The position numbers and the translations under genes were made by a program. DNA of 6,214 nt from Alphaproteobacteria bacterium (GTDB lineage: Bacteria > Pseudomonadota > Alphaproteobacteria > SHVP01), in NCBI GenBank assembly GCA_026421105.1, contig JAPKDI010000079.1, positions 1 to 6,214 of the forward strand, written 5' to 3'. Below the pieces are notes generated by a model. The model did not search any database and had not been told where the DNA came from. It worked only from the letters and a program-made list of their open reading frames with translations. This document shows positions 1 to 6,214 of this stretch, in pieces (within the stretch, counting starts at the first letter, position 1; each line of letters begins with the position of its first letter).

Positions 1-464
1 TCTTCGGCGGCCATCGCTGTGTCGGTGAGAGAGGGCAACATGTCGTAGTCGACGTCGACCAACTCAGCTGCTTCGCGCGCTTGTTGCAACGTTTCTGCTA
101 CCACCATTACCACCGGGTCACCGACATGTTTGACGGCGGTGATCGCGAGAACGGGCCGCGGCGGAATATAGGCGGGCGAGCCGTCGGTGCGCTGGAGTTG
201 CAGGATCGCGGCGGTCGGGCAGGGCATGTGTCCAATCCCCGCGGCCTCAGCGTCTGCACCCGTGAAAACCCCGATCACACCAGGTGCCTCTTTTGCTGCC
301 ACCACGTCGATGCCACGCAGCGCGGCATGGGCGTGGGGCGAACGCACGATCACGGCGTTGGCTTGTCCGTCGATTAATATATCGTCGTGAAATAGTCCCT
401 GGCCAACCAGCAGTCGATCGTCCTCAACCCGGCGAACGCTCTTGCCAAACCCAAATTCCGACAT
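1..464 (-). CDS. Molybdopterin-binding large subunit, xanthine dehydrogenase/CoxL family (copy C, N-terminal part only)
   Basis: The first 154 codons of a third large-subunit paralogue are visible; the frame stays open through the window's left edge. The ATG at 464-462 is preceded by a strong Shine-Dalgarno GGGAGG (470-475) five bases upstream. The protein begins MSEFGFGKSVRRVEDDRLL, the same opening as copies A and B, and goes on with RSPHAHAAL (residues 41-49), HVGDP (113-117) and VDYDMLPSLTDT (138-149). These belong to the N-terminal a/b hammerhead domain (Ald_Xan_dh_C type) of molybdenum hydroxylase large subunits. There is no N-terminal Cys-rich 2Fe-2S domain, so this is the separate-subunit (CoxL-like) architecture. 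No signal peptide is seen and the protein is expected in the cytoplasm. The cofactor-binding domains, active-site loop and catalytic glutamate lie outside the window, so function and intactness cannot be judged. It follows copy B after a 96-bp gap and is probably in the same transcription unit. Confidence 0.9.
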   Translation of the reverse strand, partial: MSEFGFGKSVRRVEDDRLLVGQGLFHDDILIDGQANAVIVRSPHAHAALRGIDVVAAKEAPGVIGVFTGADAEAAGIGHMPCPTAAILQLQRTDGSPAYIPPRPVLAITAVKHVGDPVVMVVAETLQQAREAAELVDVDYDMLPSLTDTAMAAE

Positions 465-531
465 TCCAACCTCCCAAGGCTATGCGCCGTTTGTCAGTGC
501 AACTGCCATACGGAGAATATAGGGACGTCGA

Positions 532-556
532 TGCCGCGTCGCCCCTTGGGGCGGCA
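532..556 (-). other. Weak hairpin in the copy B / copy C gap
   Basis: TGCCGC (532-537) pairs perfectly with GCGGCA (551-556). A competing inner stem CGCCC/GGGCG (540-544 with 549-553) has a four-base loop. It starts five bases after the stop codon of copy B on the minus strand. No T-run follows, so it is not a standard intrinsic terminator. It could be an RNA-stabilising or processing hairpin, or chance in GC-rich DNA. Apart from this hairpin and the Shine-Dalgarno of copy C, I see nothing convincing in the 96-bp gap. Confidence 0.2.
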
Positions 557-560
557 AGGG

Positions 561-2897
561 CTAGGCGGCCTTGGCGTCTTGTATTGCGCGCCAAACTCGC
601 TGCGGGGTCGCCGGCATCTCTATATGGGCCACGCCAGTTGGCGCCAAGGCATCGAGCACAGCGTTGATGACCGCACCCGTGGCGCCCGTTGTGCCTGCTT
701 CGCCGGCGCCCTTCACACCGAGTGAGTTTGTGGTGCAAGGCACGGCGTTCATATCGATCTTGATCGACGGCAGGTTCAGCGCCCGCGGCATGCAATAGTC
801 CATGAACGACCCGGTCAGCAATTGCCCGGACTCGTCGTCGTAGATCGTGTCCTCAAACAGCGCCTGACCGATGCCCTGAACGATTCCGCCATGGATCTGA
901 CCATGGACAATCATCGGGTTCAGCACCACACCGAATTCATCCACCACCGTGTAGTTCTCGATCATTGAGTGCCCGGTATCGGGGTCGACCTCGACCTCCA
1001 CGATGTGACATCCGTTCGGAAAACTCGAGGCTTCCGATTTGTATGTTGCATCTTCGGTCAGTCCAGGCTCCATCCCCGCTGGCAGATTGACCGTATCGCC
1101 TGCGGCCGTAGCAACATCGCTAAGGCTCAATGTCCGGTCTGTGCCGGCGATGGTGAATGTGCCACCTTCAAATTCGATATCGGCCTCGGCAGCTTCCAAC
1201 ATGTGCGAAGCGATTTTGCGCGCCTTGTCGATAACTTTTTCGACGCCGGCCAGCACCGCACCACCACCGCTGTACCCTGAACGGGACCCGCCCGCACCGC
1301 CGCCCTGTGGCAATTCGTCTGAATCTCCCTGACGCACGGTGATGCGATCGTAATCTGTGCCCAATCTGTCTGCGACGATTTGGGCAAACGTTGTGGCGTG
1401 TGCCTGGCCTTGCGTGAGTGATCCCGAGTAGGCCATTACCGACCCGTCGGGGTCGATTTCAATGCGTGCGGTCTCCGGTACCCCGCCGGCAGTGGCCTCG
1501 ATGTAGACCGACATGCCGATCCCACGCAGCTGACAACGACTGGCAGCTTCCGCGCGGCGGGCCTCAAACCCGTCCCAGTCCGCCGTCTTCAAGCAATCGT
1601 CGAGATTCTTCGCAAAATCACCCGAGTCGTAGACCAAACCAGTCGGCCCGTTGAACGGCATTTGTTCAGCGGTAATGAGATTGCGTCGCCGGATCTCTAC
1701 CGGACTGAGGTTCATCTCGCGCGCCGCTAGATCAACCAGCCGCTCAATAACGTAACTTGCTTCTGGCCTGCCGGCGCCGCGATAGGCATCGGTGAAGACT
1801 TTGTTAGTGATGCTGACTTCTACCTCAGCATAGACCTGTCCCACACGGTAGACGCCGGGCAACATGCGGGTGCTGCCGACCGACAGAATCATGGGCCCAA
1901 AATTCGAGGCATAGGCCCCCATAGAGCCCACGGAGATCGCGCGGACCGCAAGAAAATGCCCCTCTGCATCAAGGGCGAGTTCGGCGTCAATCACCAGGTC
2001 ACGGCCCTGCGTGTCACTCAGGAAAGCTTCGCTGCGATCGGAGTACCATTTCACCGGTCGCCCCAGCCGTTTGGCCGCCATCATAACCAAGGGTTGCTCA
2101 GGGTAGGGCATGCCTTTCATGCCGAACGATCCACCGACCTCCGGGCAGATGACGTGAATCTGACTTTCCTCGACCCCCAGCATCTCGGCGCAGATCGCCC
2201 GGTTGCGGTATACGCTCTGGGTATTGGTATTCAGTGTGTAGCGGTTTGAGTCAGTGTTATAAATCCCGATGCAGCCTCGTGGCTCCATCGATGCCGCAAC
2301 GATGCGCTGGTTTACGTGTTTGAACCGCACGGTCTTGTGGGCTGCAGCGAACGCCGCCTCAGCAGCCTTGGCATCGCCCATCGTGAACAAGAAGGCGTCG
2401 TTGCCGTCGGTTTCGTCGCCGTAGATCACCGGCGCACCGGGCGCCAATGCCGCCGCCGTATCAGTGACACTGGGCAGAACTTCATAATCGACAAACACTG
2501 CCTCCGCGGCGTCCTTGGCTTGGGACCGTGTTTCAGCCACGACGAACGCGACAGGGTCGCCGACGTGGCGCACATGCGTGCGTGTAAGAACGTGGTGTGT
2601 CGGGAAAAAGCGGTTGGAGCCGTCGCGGCGTTTGAACTTGAACATCGCATCGGCGGCACAGGGCAGGGGGCCGATCTCTTCGACGTCGCTACCAGTATAG
2701 ATCGCGAGGACACCATCCATCCTGAACGCATCAGCCGATTCGATCGAGAGAATCTTGGCGTTGGCATGGGGCGAGCGCAAAACGAAACCGTGGGCCTGGC
2801 CCGGTTCGTTGATGTCGTCGATATAGAGGCCTTCGCCTATGATCAGCGTGTCGTCTTCTTTACGCTTGACAGCTTGCCCGATACCAAAATTTCCCAT
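561..2897 (-). CDS. Molybdopterin-binding large subunit, xanthine dehydrogenase/CoxL form II family (copy B, 778 aa)
   Basis: Complete catalytic subunit of a molybdenum hydroxylase, a family that hydroxylates heterocycles or aldehydes with water as oxygen donor and passes electrons to 2Fe-2S and FAD subunits. The a/b hammerhead domain occupies roughly residues 20-145 (RSPHANAKI 41-49, VDYEVLPSVTDT 137-148). Molybdenum-cofactor domain 1 contains MEPR (204-207), a conserved Gln in NTNTQSVY (Q227), GGSFGMK (255-261) and the form II active-site loop AYRGAGR (371-377). Domain 2 contains GQAH (497-500), GGGAGGSRS (532-540), HGGIVQGIGQ (669-678) and GAGEAG with the presumed catalytic Glu733. Length is normal for CoxL-type subunits. 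The start at 2897 is chosen over an ATG 51 bases upstream because it has AAGAGG six bases ahead and gives MGNFGIGQ, matching the starts of copies A and C. GQAH differs from the GQGH of copy A. Its C-terminus (AKAA) matches copy A, as expected from tandem duplication. The substrate is unknown, and no medium or small subunit is seen nearby. Confidence 0.95.
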   Translation of the reverse strand: MGNFGIGQAVKRKEDDTLIIGEGLYIDDINEPGQAHGFVLRSPHANAKILSIESADAFRMDGVLAIYTGSDVEEIGPLPCAADAMFKFKRRDGSNRFFPTHHVLTRTHVRHVGDPVAFVVAETRSQAKDAAEAVFVDYEVLPSVTDTAAALAPGAPVIYGDETDGNDAFLFTMGDAKAAEAAFAAAHKTVRFKHVNQRIVAASMEPRGCIGIYNTDSNRYTLNTNTQSVYRNRAICAEMLGVEESQIHVICPEVGGSFGMKGMPYPEQPLVMMAAKRLGRPVKWYSDRSEAFLSDTQGRDLVIDAELALDAEGHFLAVRAISVGSMGAYASNFGPMILSVGSTRMLPGVYRVGQVYAEVEVSITNKVFTDAYRGAGRPEASYVIERLVDLAAREMNLSPVEIRRRNLITAEQMPFNGPTGLVYDSGDFAKNLDDCLKTADWDGFEARRAEAASRCQLRGIGMSVYIEATAGGVPETARIEIDPDGSVMAYSGSLTQGQAHATTFAQIVADRLGTDYDRITVRQGDSDELPQGGGAGGSRSGYSGGGAVLAGVEKVIDKARKIASHMLEAAEADIEFEGGTFTIAGTDRTLSLSDVATAAGDTVNLPAGMEPGLTEDATYKSEASSFPNGCHIVEVEVDPDTGHSMIENYTVVDEFGVVLNPMIVHGQIHGGIVQGIGQALFEDTIYDDESGQLLTGSFMDYCMPRALNLPSIKIDMNAVPCTTNSLGVKGAGEAGTTGATGAVINAVLDALAPTGVAHIEMPATPQRVWRAIQDAKAA

Positions 2898-2903
2898 TGC
2901 GTG

Positions 2904-2909
2904 CCTCTT
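2904..2909 (-). promoter_or_regulatory. Ribosome binding site deciding the start of copy B
   Basis: AAGAGG on the minus strand, six bases ahead of the ATG at 2897-2895. It favours this start over the in-frame ATG at 2948-2946. That upstream ATG lies inside the stem of a 13-bp hairpin and would add 17 residues (MAAIRRPFLVRHGKRHA) absent from the two paralogues. Confidence 0.65.
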
Positions 2910-2922
2910 GCCGTGTCTAACG

Positions 2923-2952
2923 AGAAATGGCCGCCGGATGGCGGCCATTTCT
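2923..2952 (-). terminator. Perfect 13-bp intercistronic hairpin between copies A and B (possible partial terminator or processing site)
   Basis: AGAAATGGCCGCC (minus strand, 2952-2940) pairs without mismatch with GGCGGCCATTTCT (2935-2923) across the four-base loop ATCC. It begins 22 bases after the stop codon of copy A. The GC-rich core of seven pairs followed by ATTTCTCGTT resembles an intrinsic terminator, but the T-tract is short and interrupted. The A/T-rich outer pairs make the element nearly symmetric. Since copy B starts only 26 bases further on with no clear promoter between, partial termination, mRNA end protection or RNA processing within one operon fits as well as full termination. 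Confidence 0.5.
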
Positions 2953-2974
2953 TCATGATCAAGGTTAGGTTGAA

Positions 2975-5299
2975 CTAAGCGGCTTTGGCTTCGTCCATCA
3001 GTCGCCAGAGCCGTTCCGCCGTTGCGGGCATTTCAACATGCTTGATGCCCATGTCTTGCAACGCGTTGACCAGTGCGTTGGTTACGCAACCCAAGGCGCC
3101 CACGGTACCGGCTTCTCCTGCACCTTTGATCCCCATCGGATTGGTTGTGCACAGTACTTCGTTGAAAGCGAGTGTGAACGTCGGGAAGTTATCGGCCCGC
3201 GGCATCGCGTAGTCCATGTAGGAGCCTGTCACCAACTGTCCGGACTCAGCGTCATAGACGCAGTTTTCCCAAAGTACCTGACCCACGCCTTGGACGATCC
3301 CACCATGTACCTGGCCAGCGACCAACAACGGGTTGATCACCTTGCCGAAGTCGTCGACTACGACATAATTGGTCAGTGTGACGTTGCCGGTATCGCGGTC
3401 GATTTCCAACTCGCAGACGTGACACCCATTTGGGTAAGTGCCGGCGTCCACGTCAGAACCTGCACGCGTATCGAGTCCTGGGTCCAAACTATCGGGCAGA
3501 TTGGCCTGATCCTTCGCCGCCGTGGCCACTTCTCCGATGGTCATCCGCCGGTCTGTGCCCACAATCGAGAACGAACCGTCATTGAATTCGATGTCAGACT
3601 CTGCGGCTTCCAACATGTGAGCCGCGACCTTCTTGCCCTTATCGATGATCGTTTCCGAAGCGTGCTTCAGGGCAGCACCGCCCAACATCATCGACTTGGA
3701 TCCGCCGGTACCGCCGCCGGTTTTCACGCGGTCCGTGTCACCTTGCACGACGTTAATCCGGTCGAACGGCAGCCCCAACATTTCTTCCAGGACCTGCGAA
3801 TATGATGTCGCATGACCCTGGCCGTTCGTCAGCGTGCCGATCAGTACGGTGACGGTGCCGTCATCCTCAAAGATCACATCGACATTCTCGTTTGGTCCGC
3901 CTGCAGCAGCTTCGACGTAGCACGCCATGCCTATACCACGCAGCTTGCCTGCCTTGGCTGACTTGGCCCGTCGGGCAGCAAAGCCGTTCCAGTCCGCAAG
4001 CTTCATCGCATTGTCCATGTTGGCCTCGAACTCACCCGAATCGTAATTCGGGCCAAGTGGTGCCTTGAACGGCAGTTTTTCTGAGGGGATGAGATTGCGC
4101 CGTCTGATCTCGGCCGGATCTATTCCCATTTCTTGCGCAGCTAAATCGACGAGTCGCTCAATGATGTGCGACGCCTCTGGTCGTCCGGCGCCACGGTACG
4201 CGTCAATCGACACGGTGTTTGTAAAGACGCCGATTACGTTCACATGGGCCGCAGGGATATCGTAAAGCCCGGTCAGCAGACCGGTGCCCGCCATAGTCGC
4301 AACCATCGGCGCGAAGTTCGAGAGATACGCGCCCATCGCCGAGATGTTCTCAACCCTTAGCCCCAAGAACGTGCCGTCTTTGTCGATTGCCAACTCAGCA
4401 TGTGTAACGTGGTCACGGCCCTGAGTGTCGGTTACGAAGGCCTCGGTGCGTTCGCTCGTCCATTTCACAGGTCGGCCGGTCTTCTTTGCGAGCCACGGCA
4501 TCAGGCATTGCTCGGGATATACAAAGACTTTCATACCAAAGCCGCCGCCAACGTCGGGTGAAACGACCCGGATTTGGTCGGCCTCGGCGCCCAGCGAACC
4601 CGCCACGATATCGCGCATCATGTGCACGTTCTGGCAAGGTGTGTGTAGCGTGTATCGATCGCTCTTTTTATCGTACTGGCCTAGCGCACCGCGAGGTTCC
4701 ATCGAGGCTACTACGACGCGGTTATTGACGAGATCGATCTTGGTAACATGTGCTGCCTTGGCGATCGCGGCGTTCACGGCTTCGCTGTCGCCGTTCTCCC
4801 AGTCGAAGACTTGGTTGTTGGGCGCTTCATCCCAGATAGTGGCATTACTGGTTAGGGCACTCGCCGTGTCAGTAACTGATGGCAGAATGTCATAATCTAC
4901 CATCACCAGGTCAGCGGCGTCCTTTGCCTGCTTTGCGGTTTCTGCGACGACGACAGCCACTGCGTCCCCTACCGTACGGACCCGGTCGCTCGCCAGAAGG
5001 TTGTGGGGCGGCTGGGCCATCTTTGAGCCATCGCGCGATGTCAGAACGGCCAGGCAGGGGATACCGCTGATATTCTCTGCCTCAACATCTTTGGCGGTAA
5101 ATATTCCGATAACACCGGCAGAGGCCGCCGCATCGGAGGAGTCGATGCCACTAATCTTAGCGTGGGCATGGGGTGAGCGCACAAAATAGGCAAAGGTCTG
5201 GCCTTCGAACGTTACGTCGTCGAGATAGCGCCCGCCGCCCGTCAGCAGCCGATTGTCTTCCTTGCGACGGACCGACTGGCCCACACCGAACTGACCCAT
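2975..5299 (-). CDS. Molybdopterin-binding large subunit, xanthine dehydrogenase/CoxL form II family (copy A, 774 aa)
   Basis: Complete large subunit and first of the three tandem paralogues. The ATG at 5299 has AAGGGG (5306-5311) six bases upstream, and the product opens MGQFGVGQSVRRKEDNRLL, the usual family start. Order of parts: hammerhead domain about 20-145 (RSPHAHAKI 41-49, VDYDILPSVTDT 134-145). Cofactor domain 1 has MEPR (200-203), Gln223 in TPCQNVH, GGGFGMK (251-257) and the AYRGAGR loop (367-373). Cofactor domain 2 has GQGH (493-496), GGGTGGSKS (528-536), HGGIVQGVGQ (665-674) and GAGEAG with presumed catalytic Glu729. All hallmark residues are present, so it should be active once given the molybdenum cofactor (probably the cytosine dinucleotide form, as for CoxL relatives) and FAD and 2Fe-2S partner subunits. 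It is cytoplasmic, with no Tat signal: the RR near the N-terminus belongs to the family motif and no hydrophobic stretch follows. AYRGAGR rather than AYRCSFR argues against true CO dehydrogenase. Clearly paralogous to copy B along its whole length; the substrate is unknown. Confidence 0.95.
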   Translation of the reverse strand: MGQFGVGQSVRRKEDNRLLTGGGRYLDDVTFEGQTFAYFVRSPHAHAKISGIDSSDAAASAGVIGIFTAKDVEAENISGIPCLAVLTSRDGSKMAQPPHNLLASDRVRTVGDAVAVVVAETAKQAKDAADLVMVDYDILPSVTDTASALTSNATIWDEAPNNQVFDWENGDSEAVNAAIAKAAHVTKIDLVNNRVVVASMEPRGALGQYDKKSDRYTLHTPCQNVHMMRDIVAGSLGAEADQIRVVSPDVGGGFGMKVFVYPEQCLMPWLAKKTGRPVKWTSERTEAFVTDTQGRDHVTHAELAIDKDGTFLGLRVENISAMGAYLSNFAPMVATMAGTGLLTGLYDIPAAHVNVIGVFTNTVSIDAYRGAGRPEASHIIERLVDLAAQEMGIDPAEIRRRNLIPSEKLPFKAPLGPNYDSGEFEANMDNAMKLADWNGFAARRAKSAKAGKLRGIGMACYVEAAAGGPNENVDVIFEDDGTVTVLIGTLTNGQGHATSYSQVLEEMLGLPFDRINVVQGDTDRVKTGGGTGGSKSMMLGGAALKHASETIIDKGKKVAAHMLEAAESDIEFNDGSFSIVGTDRRMTIGEVATAAKDQANLPDSLDPGLDTRAGSDVDAGTYPNGCHVCELEIDRDTGNVTLTNYVVVDDFGKVINPLLVAGQVHGGIVQGVGQVLWENCVYDAESGQLVTGSYMDYAMPRADNFPTFTLAFNEVLCTTNPMGIKGAGEAGTVGALGCVTNALVNALQDMGIKHVEMPATAERLWRLMDEAKAA

Positions 5300-5317
5300 T
5301 CTTTTCCCCTTTTGGTT

Positions 5318-5334
5318 GGTCGGTAACCCCGACC
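5318..5334 (-). other. Small leader hairpin ahead of copy A
   Basis: On the minus strand GGTCGG and CCGACC (5334-5329 with 5323-5318) form a six-pair stem with loop GGTTA, ending seven bases before the Shine-Dalgarno of copy A. It would sit in the 5' leader if transcription starts near 5350. It could affect mRNA stability or ribosome access; it is short enough to be coincidental. Confidence 0.2.
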
Positions 5335-5350
5335 TTGTTTCATTAGCTAG

Positions 5351-5365
5351 TGCCTACAATAGGCA
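5351..5365. promoter_or_regulatory. 15-bp perfect palindrome, operator-like, upstream of copy A
   Basis: TGCCTA-CAA-TAGGCA is a perfect dyad with six-base half-sites and a three-base centre, located 52 bases before the start codon of copy A and 55 bases after the stop of the AbrB-family gene. Its position in the only gap over 100 bp, directly ahead of the three-gene set, suggests a binding site for a dimeric regulator. No regulator gene is visible, so the binding protein cannot be named. Confidence 0.35.
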
Positions 5366-5385
5366 ATTGGCTCGGACCCGACCAA
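5356..5385 (-). promoter_or_regulatory. Candidate sigma70-type promoter for the large-subunit genes
   Basis: On the minus strand TTGGTC (5385-5380) and TATTGT (5361-5356) are separated by 18 bases, giving four of six matches to the -10 consensus and a TTG-type -35. The -10 hexamer lies inside the TGCCTA-CAA-TAGGCA palindrome, which would suit repression by an operator-bound protein. The match is weak, and read-through from the AbrB-family gene is an alternative. Confidence 0.2.
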
Positions 5386-5420
5386 TGCCAATTTTGCTCG
5401 GCTGTGGCTGCCCTGCGAGC

Positions 5421-6214
5421 CTAGATGGTCCTTTTGGATCGGCCGAAAATCACCCGAAAAATCAGGGCGCCGGAAAGCATCACTACCATCACCCTCAGGA
5501 AATGCATGACGGTGACAAATGCGGTATCCGCCGCCAGCGCGAAGGCAATCAGGCTCATTTCCGCTAGGCCGCCTGGTGCAATCGACAAGAACAAGATGAA
5601 CCCATCCATCCCAATGAGGTGGGAGAAGAGGGCCGCCGTGCCGACCGCCAGTCCGATCATCGACAAACCGGTGAAGATGGCAATCCCAATAGTTCGCAGC
5701 ATCTGAGCCGGGCTCAATCGGTCGACAAAGCGACACCCGACGCCTGTTCCGATCACCAGCAGGCCAACCGAGACGAGCCATGCGGGTACGGAGGCGTCGG
5801 TGATTCCCGTCGCATGCAATAGGGCCGAGAGCACCATCGGCCCTATTAATGGTGCTGCTGGAAGACGCATCCACCCGGCTATCGCGTATCCGATGACGGC
5901 GCAGCCAACCAGCAAGCCGATCTCAAATGGTGTTGACGCGATATGGGCACCACTAGGTGGTGTCGTCGGCACATCGAGGCCTTCAACATAGCGGAAGTAA
6001 AACGAGATCAACATCACGACCAATACAATGCGCACGCCATGGTTCAACGGTACGATGCGGCTATCGCCGCCCAATTCTTCGCTGACTAGCGTCATCTCGG
6101 AGAGACCGCCTGGTGTTGACGAGAAATAGGCGGTCGTATGATCGTAACGGCCGATGACACGGTAGATCGTGTAGCCCAGTGTCGTGGCGACCGCCATGAA
6201 CGCCACTTGAATAA
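5421..6214 (-). CDS. AbrB-family membrane protein (C-terminal part; start outside the window)
   Basis: The frame is open to the right edge of the window, so this is a 3' fragment of about 264 codons; family members are usually near 350 residues, so roughly 90 N-terminal residues are probably missing. The family (Pfam AbrB, once labelled 'putative ammonia monooxygenase'; unrelated to the Bacillus DNA-binding AbrB) comprises inner-membrane proteins of poorly known, possibly transport, function. Numbering from the GTG codon at 6206, the hallmark motif appears twice: PGGLSEM (32-38) and PGGLAEM (211-217), each followed by a hydrophobic helix with a His and Arg near its start (NHGVRIVLVVML; MHFLRVMVVML). 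This reflects the known internal duplication. LPAAPLIGPMVLSALLHATG (115-134) opens the second half. Hydrophobic segments lie at about 57-70, 93-112, 117-132, 143-155, 172-195, 203-225 and 230-254. It ends GRSKRTI, a basic cytoplasmic-type tail. Its gene precedes the large-subunit genes by 121 bp in the same direction; a functional link is only suggested by position. Confidence 0.88.
   Translation of the reverse strand, partial: IQVAFMAVATTLGYTIYRVIGRYDHTTAYFSSTPGGLSEMTLVSEELGGDSRIVPLNHGVRIVLVVMLISFYFRYVEGLDVPTTPPSGAHIASTPFEIGLLVGCAVIGYAIAGWMRLPAAPLIGPMVLSALLHATGITDASVPAWLVSVGLLVIGTGVGCRFVDRLSPAQMLRTIGIAIFTGLSMIGLAVGTAALFSHLIGMDGFILFLSIAPGGLAEMSLIAFALAADTAFVTVMHFLRVMVVMLSGALIFRVIFGRSKRTI

Noticed and set aside
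465..560. Separate promoter for copy C (TATATT on the minus strand near 517-522)
   Set aside because: No acceptable -35 at 16-18 bp spacing. Read-through from copy B is simpler.
2316..2978. 220-codon open frame on the plus strand
   Set aside because: It is antisense to the N-terminal part of copy B and runs across the intergenic hairpin; no domain or convincing ribosome site.
3038..3805. 255-codon open frame on the plus strand
   Set aside because: It lies antisense inside copy A, which has all family motifs. The translation shows no recognisable domain, and long antisense frames are common in GC-rich genes.
5234..5299. Twin-arginine signal at the N-terminus of copy A (SVRRKED)
   Set aside because: The RR belongs to the conserved opening of the family, and the charged KEDN follows instead of a hydrophobic segment.
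5364..5394. Hairpin or dyad (AATTGGC/GCCAATT, or TTGGTCGG pairing with CCGA and CCAA) as terminator of the AbrB-family gene
   Set aside because: The stems are short, alternative and bulged or long-looped, and no T-run follows on the minus strand.
5347..5874. 175-codon minus-strand frame overlapping the AbrB-family gene
   Set aside because: It is an alternative frame of the clearly recognisable membrane protein; its product is rich in Arg, Asp and His, with no family signature.
6204..6206. GTG at 6206 as the true start of the AbrB-family gene
   Set aside because: The frame stays open upstream (codons for Ile-Gln precede it), the family needs about 90 more N-terminal residues, and no ribosome site is visible, so the gene is treated as cut by the window edge.
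1..6214. CRISPR arrays, insertion sequences, tRNA or other RNA genes
   Set aside because: No repeated short units, terminal inverted repeats with a transposase, or tRNA-like cloverleaf were seen; the window is almost fully occupied by four protein genes.

Overview
The window is a compact, co-directional stretch of bacterial chromosome, with every supported gene on the minus strand. Moderately high GC, Shine-Dalgarno sites ahead of each visible start, short intergenic gaps and the protein families suggest a heterotrophic proteobacterium. An alphaproteobacterium is my best guess from the style of the proteins; nothing in the window proves it. I see no mobile element, tRNA, rRNA or CRISPR array.

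Layout in the direction of transcription (high to low coordinates): (1) 6214-5421, the C-terminal part of an AbrB-family multi-spanning membrane protein whose start lies beyond the window edge. (2) A 121-bp gap (5300-5420) with a 15-bp perfect palindrome, a weak sigma70-like promoter candidate overlapping it, and a small leader hairpin. (3) 5299-2975, a complete 774-residue molybdopterin-binding large subunit of the xanthine dehydrogenase / CoxL family (copy A). (4) A 77-bp gap holding a 13-bp perfect hairpin. (5) 2897-561, a complete 778-residue paralogue (copy B). (6) A 96-bp gap with a weak hairpin. (7) 464-1, the first 154 residues of a third paralogue (copy C), cut by the window edge.

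The notable feature is three consecutive genes for the same type of catalytic subunit. Copies A and B both carry the AYRGAGR active-site loop of 'form II' CoxL-like proteins (not the Cys-containing loop of true aerobic CO dehydrogenase), the GG(G/S)FGMK cofactor loop and the conserved GAGE glutamate, so both look catalytically competent. They differ around the predicted substrate and cofactor pockets. Enzymes of this type normally work with a 2Fe-2S small subunit and a FAD medium subunit. Neither is encoded in the visible DNA, so they must lie beyond the edges or elsewhere. A reasonable inference is that several large subunits of different specificity share one electron-transfer module, but the real substrates cannot be read from the sequence.
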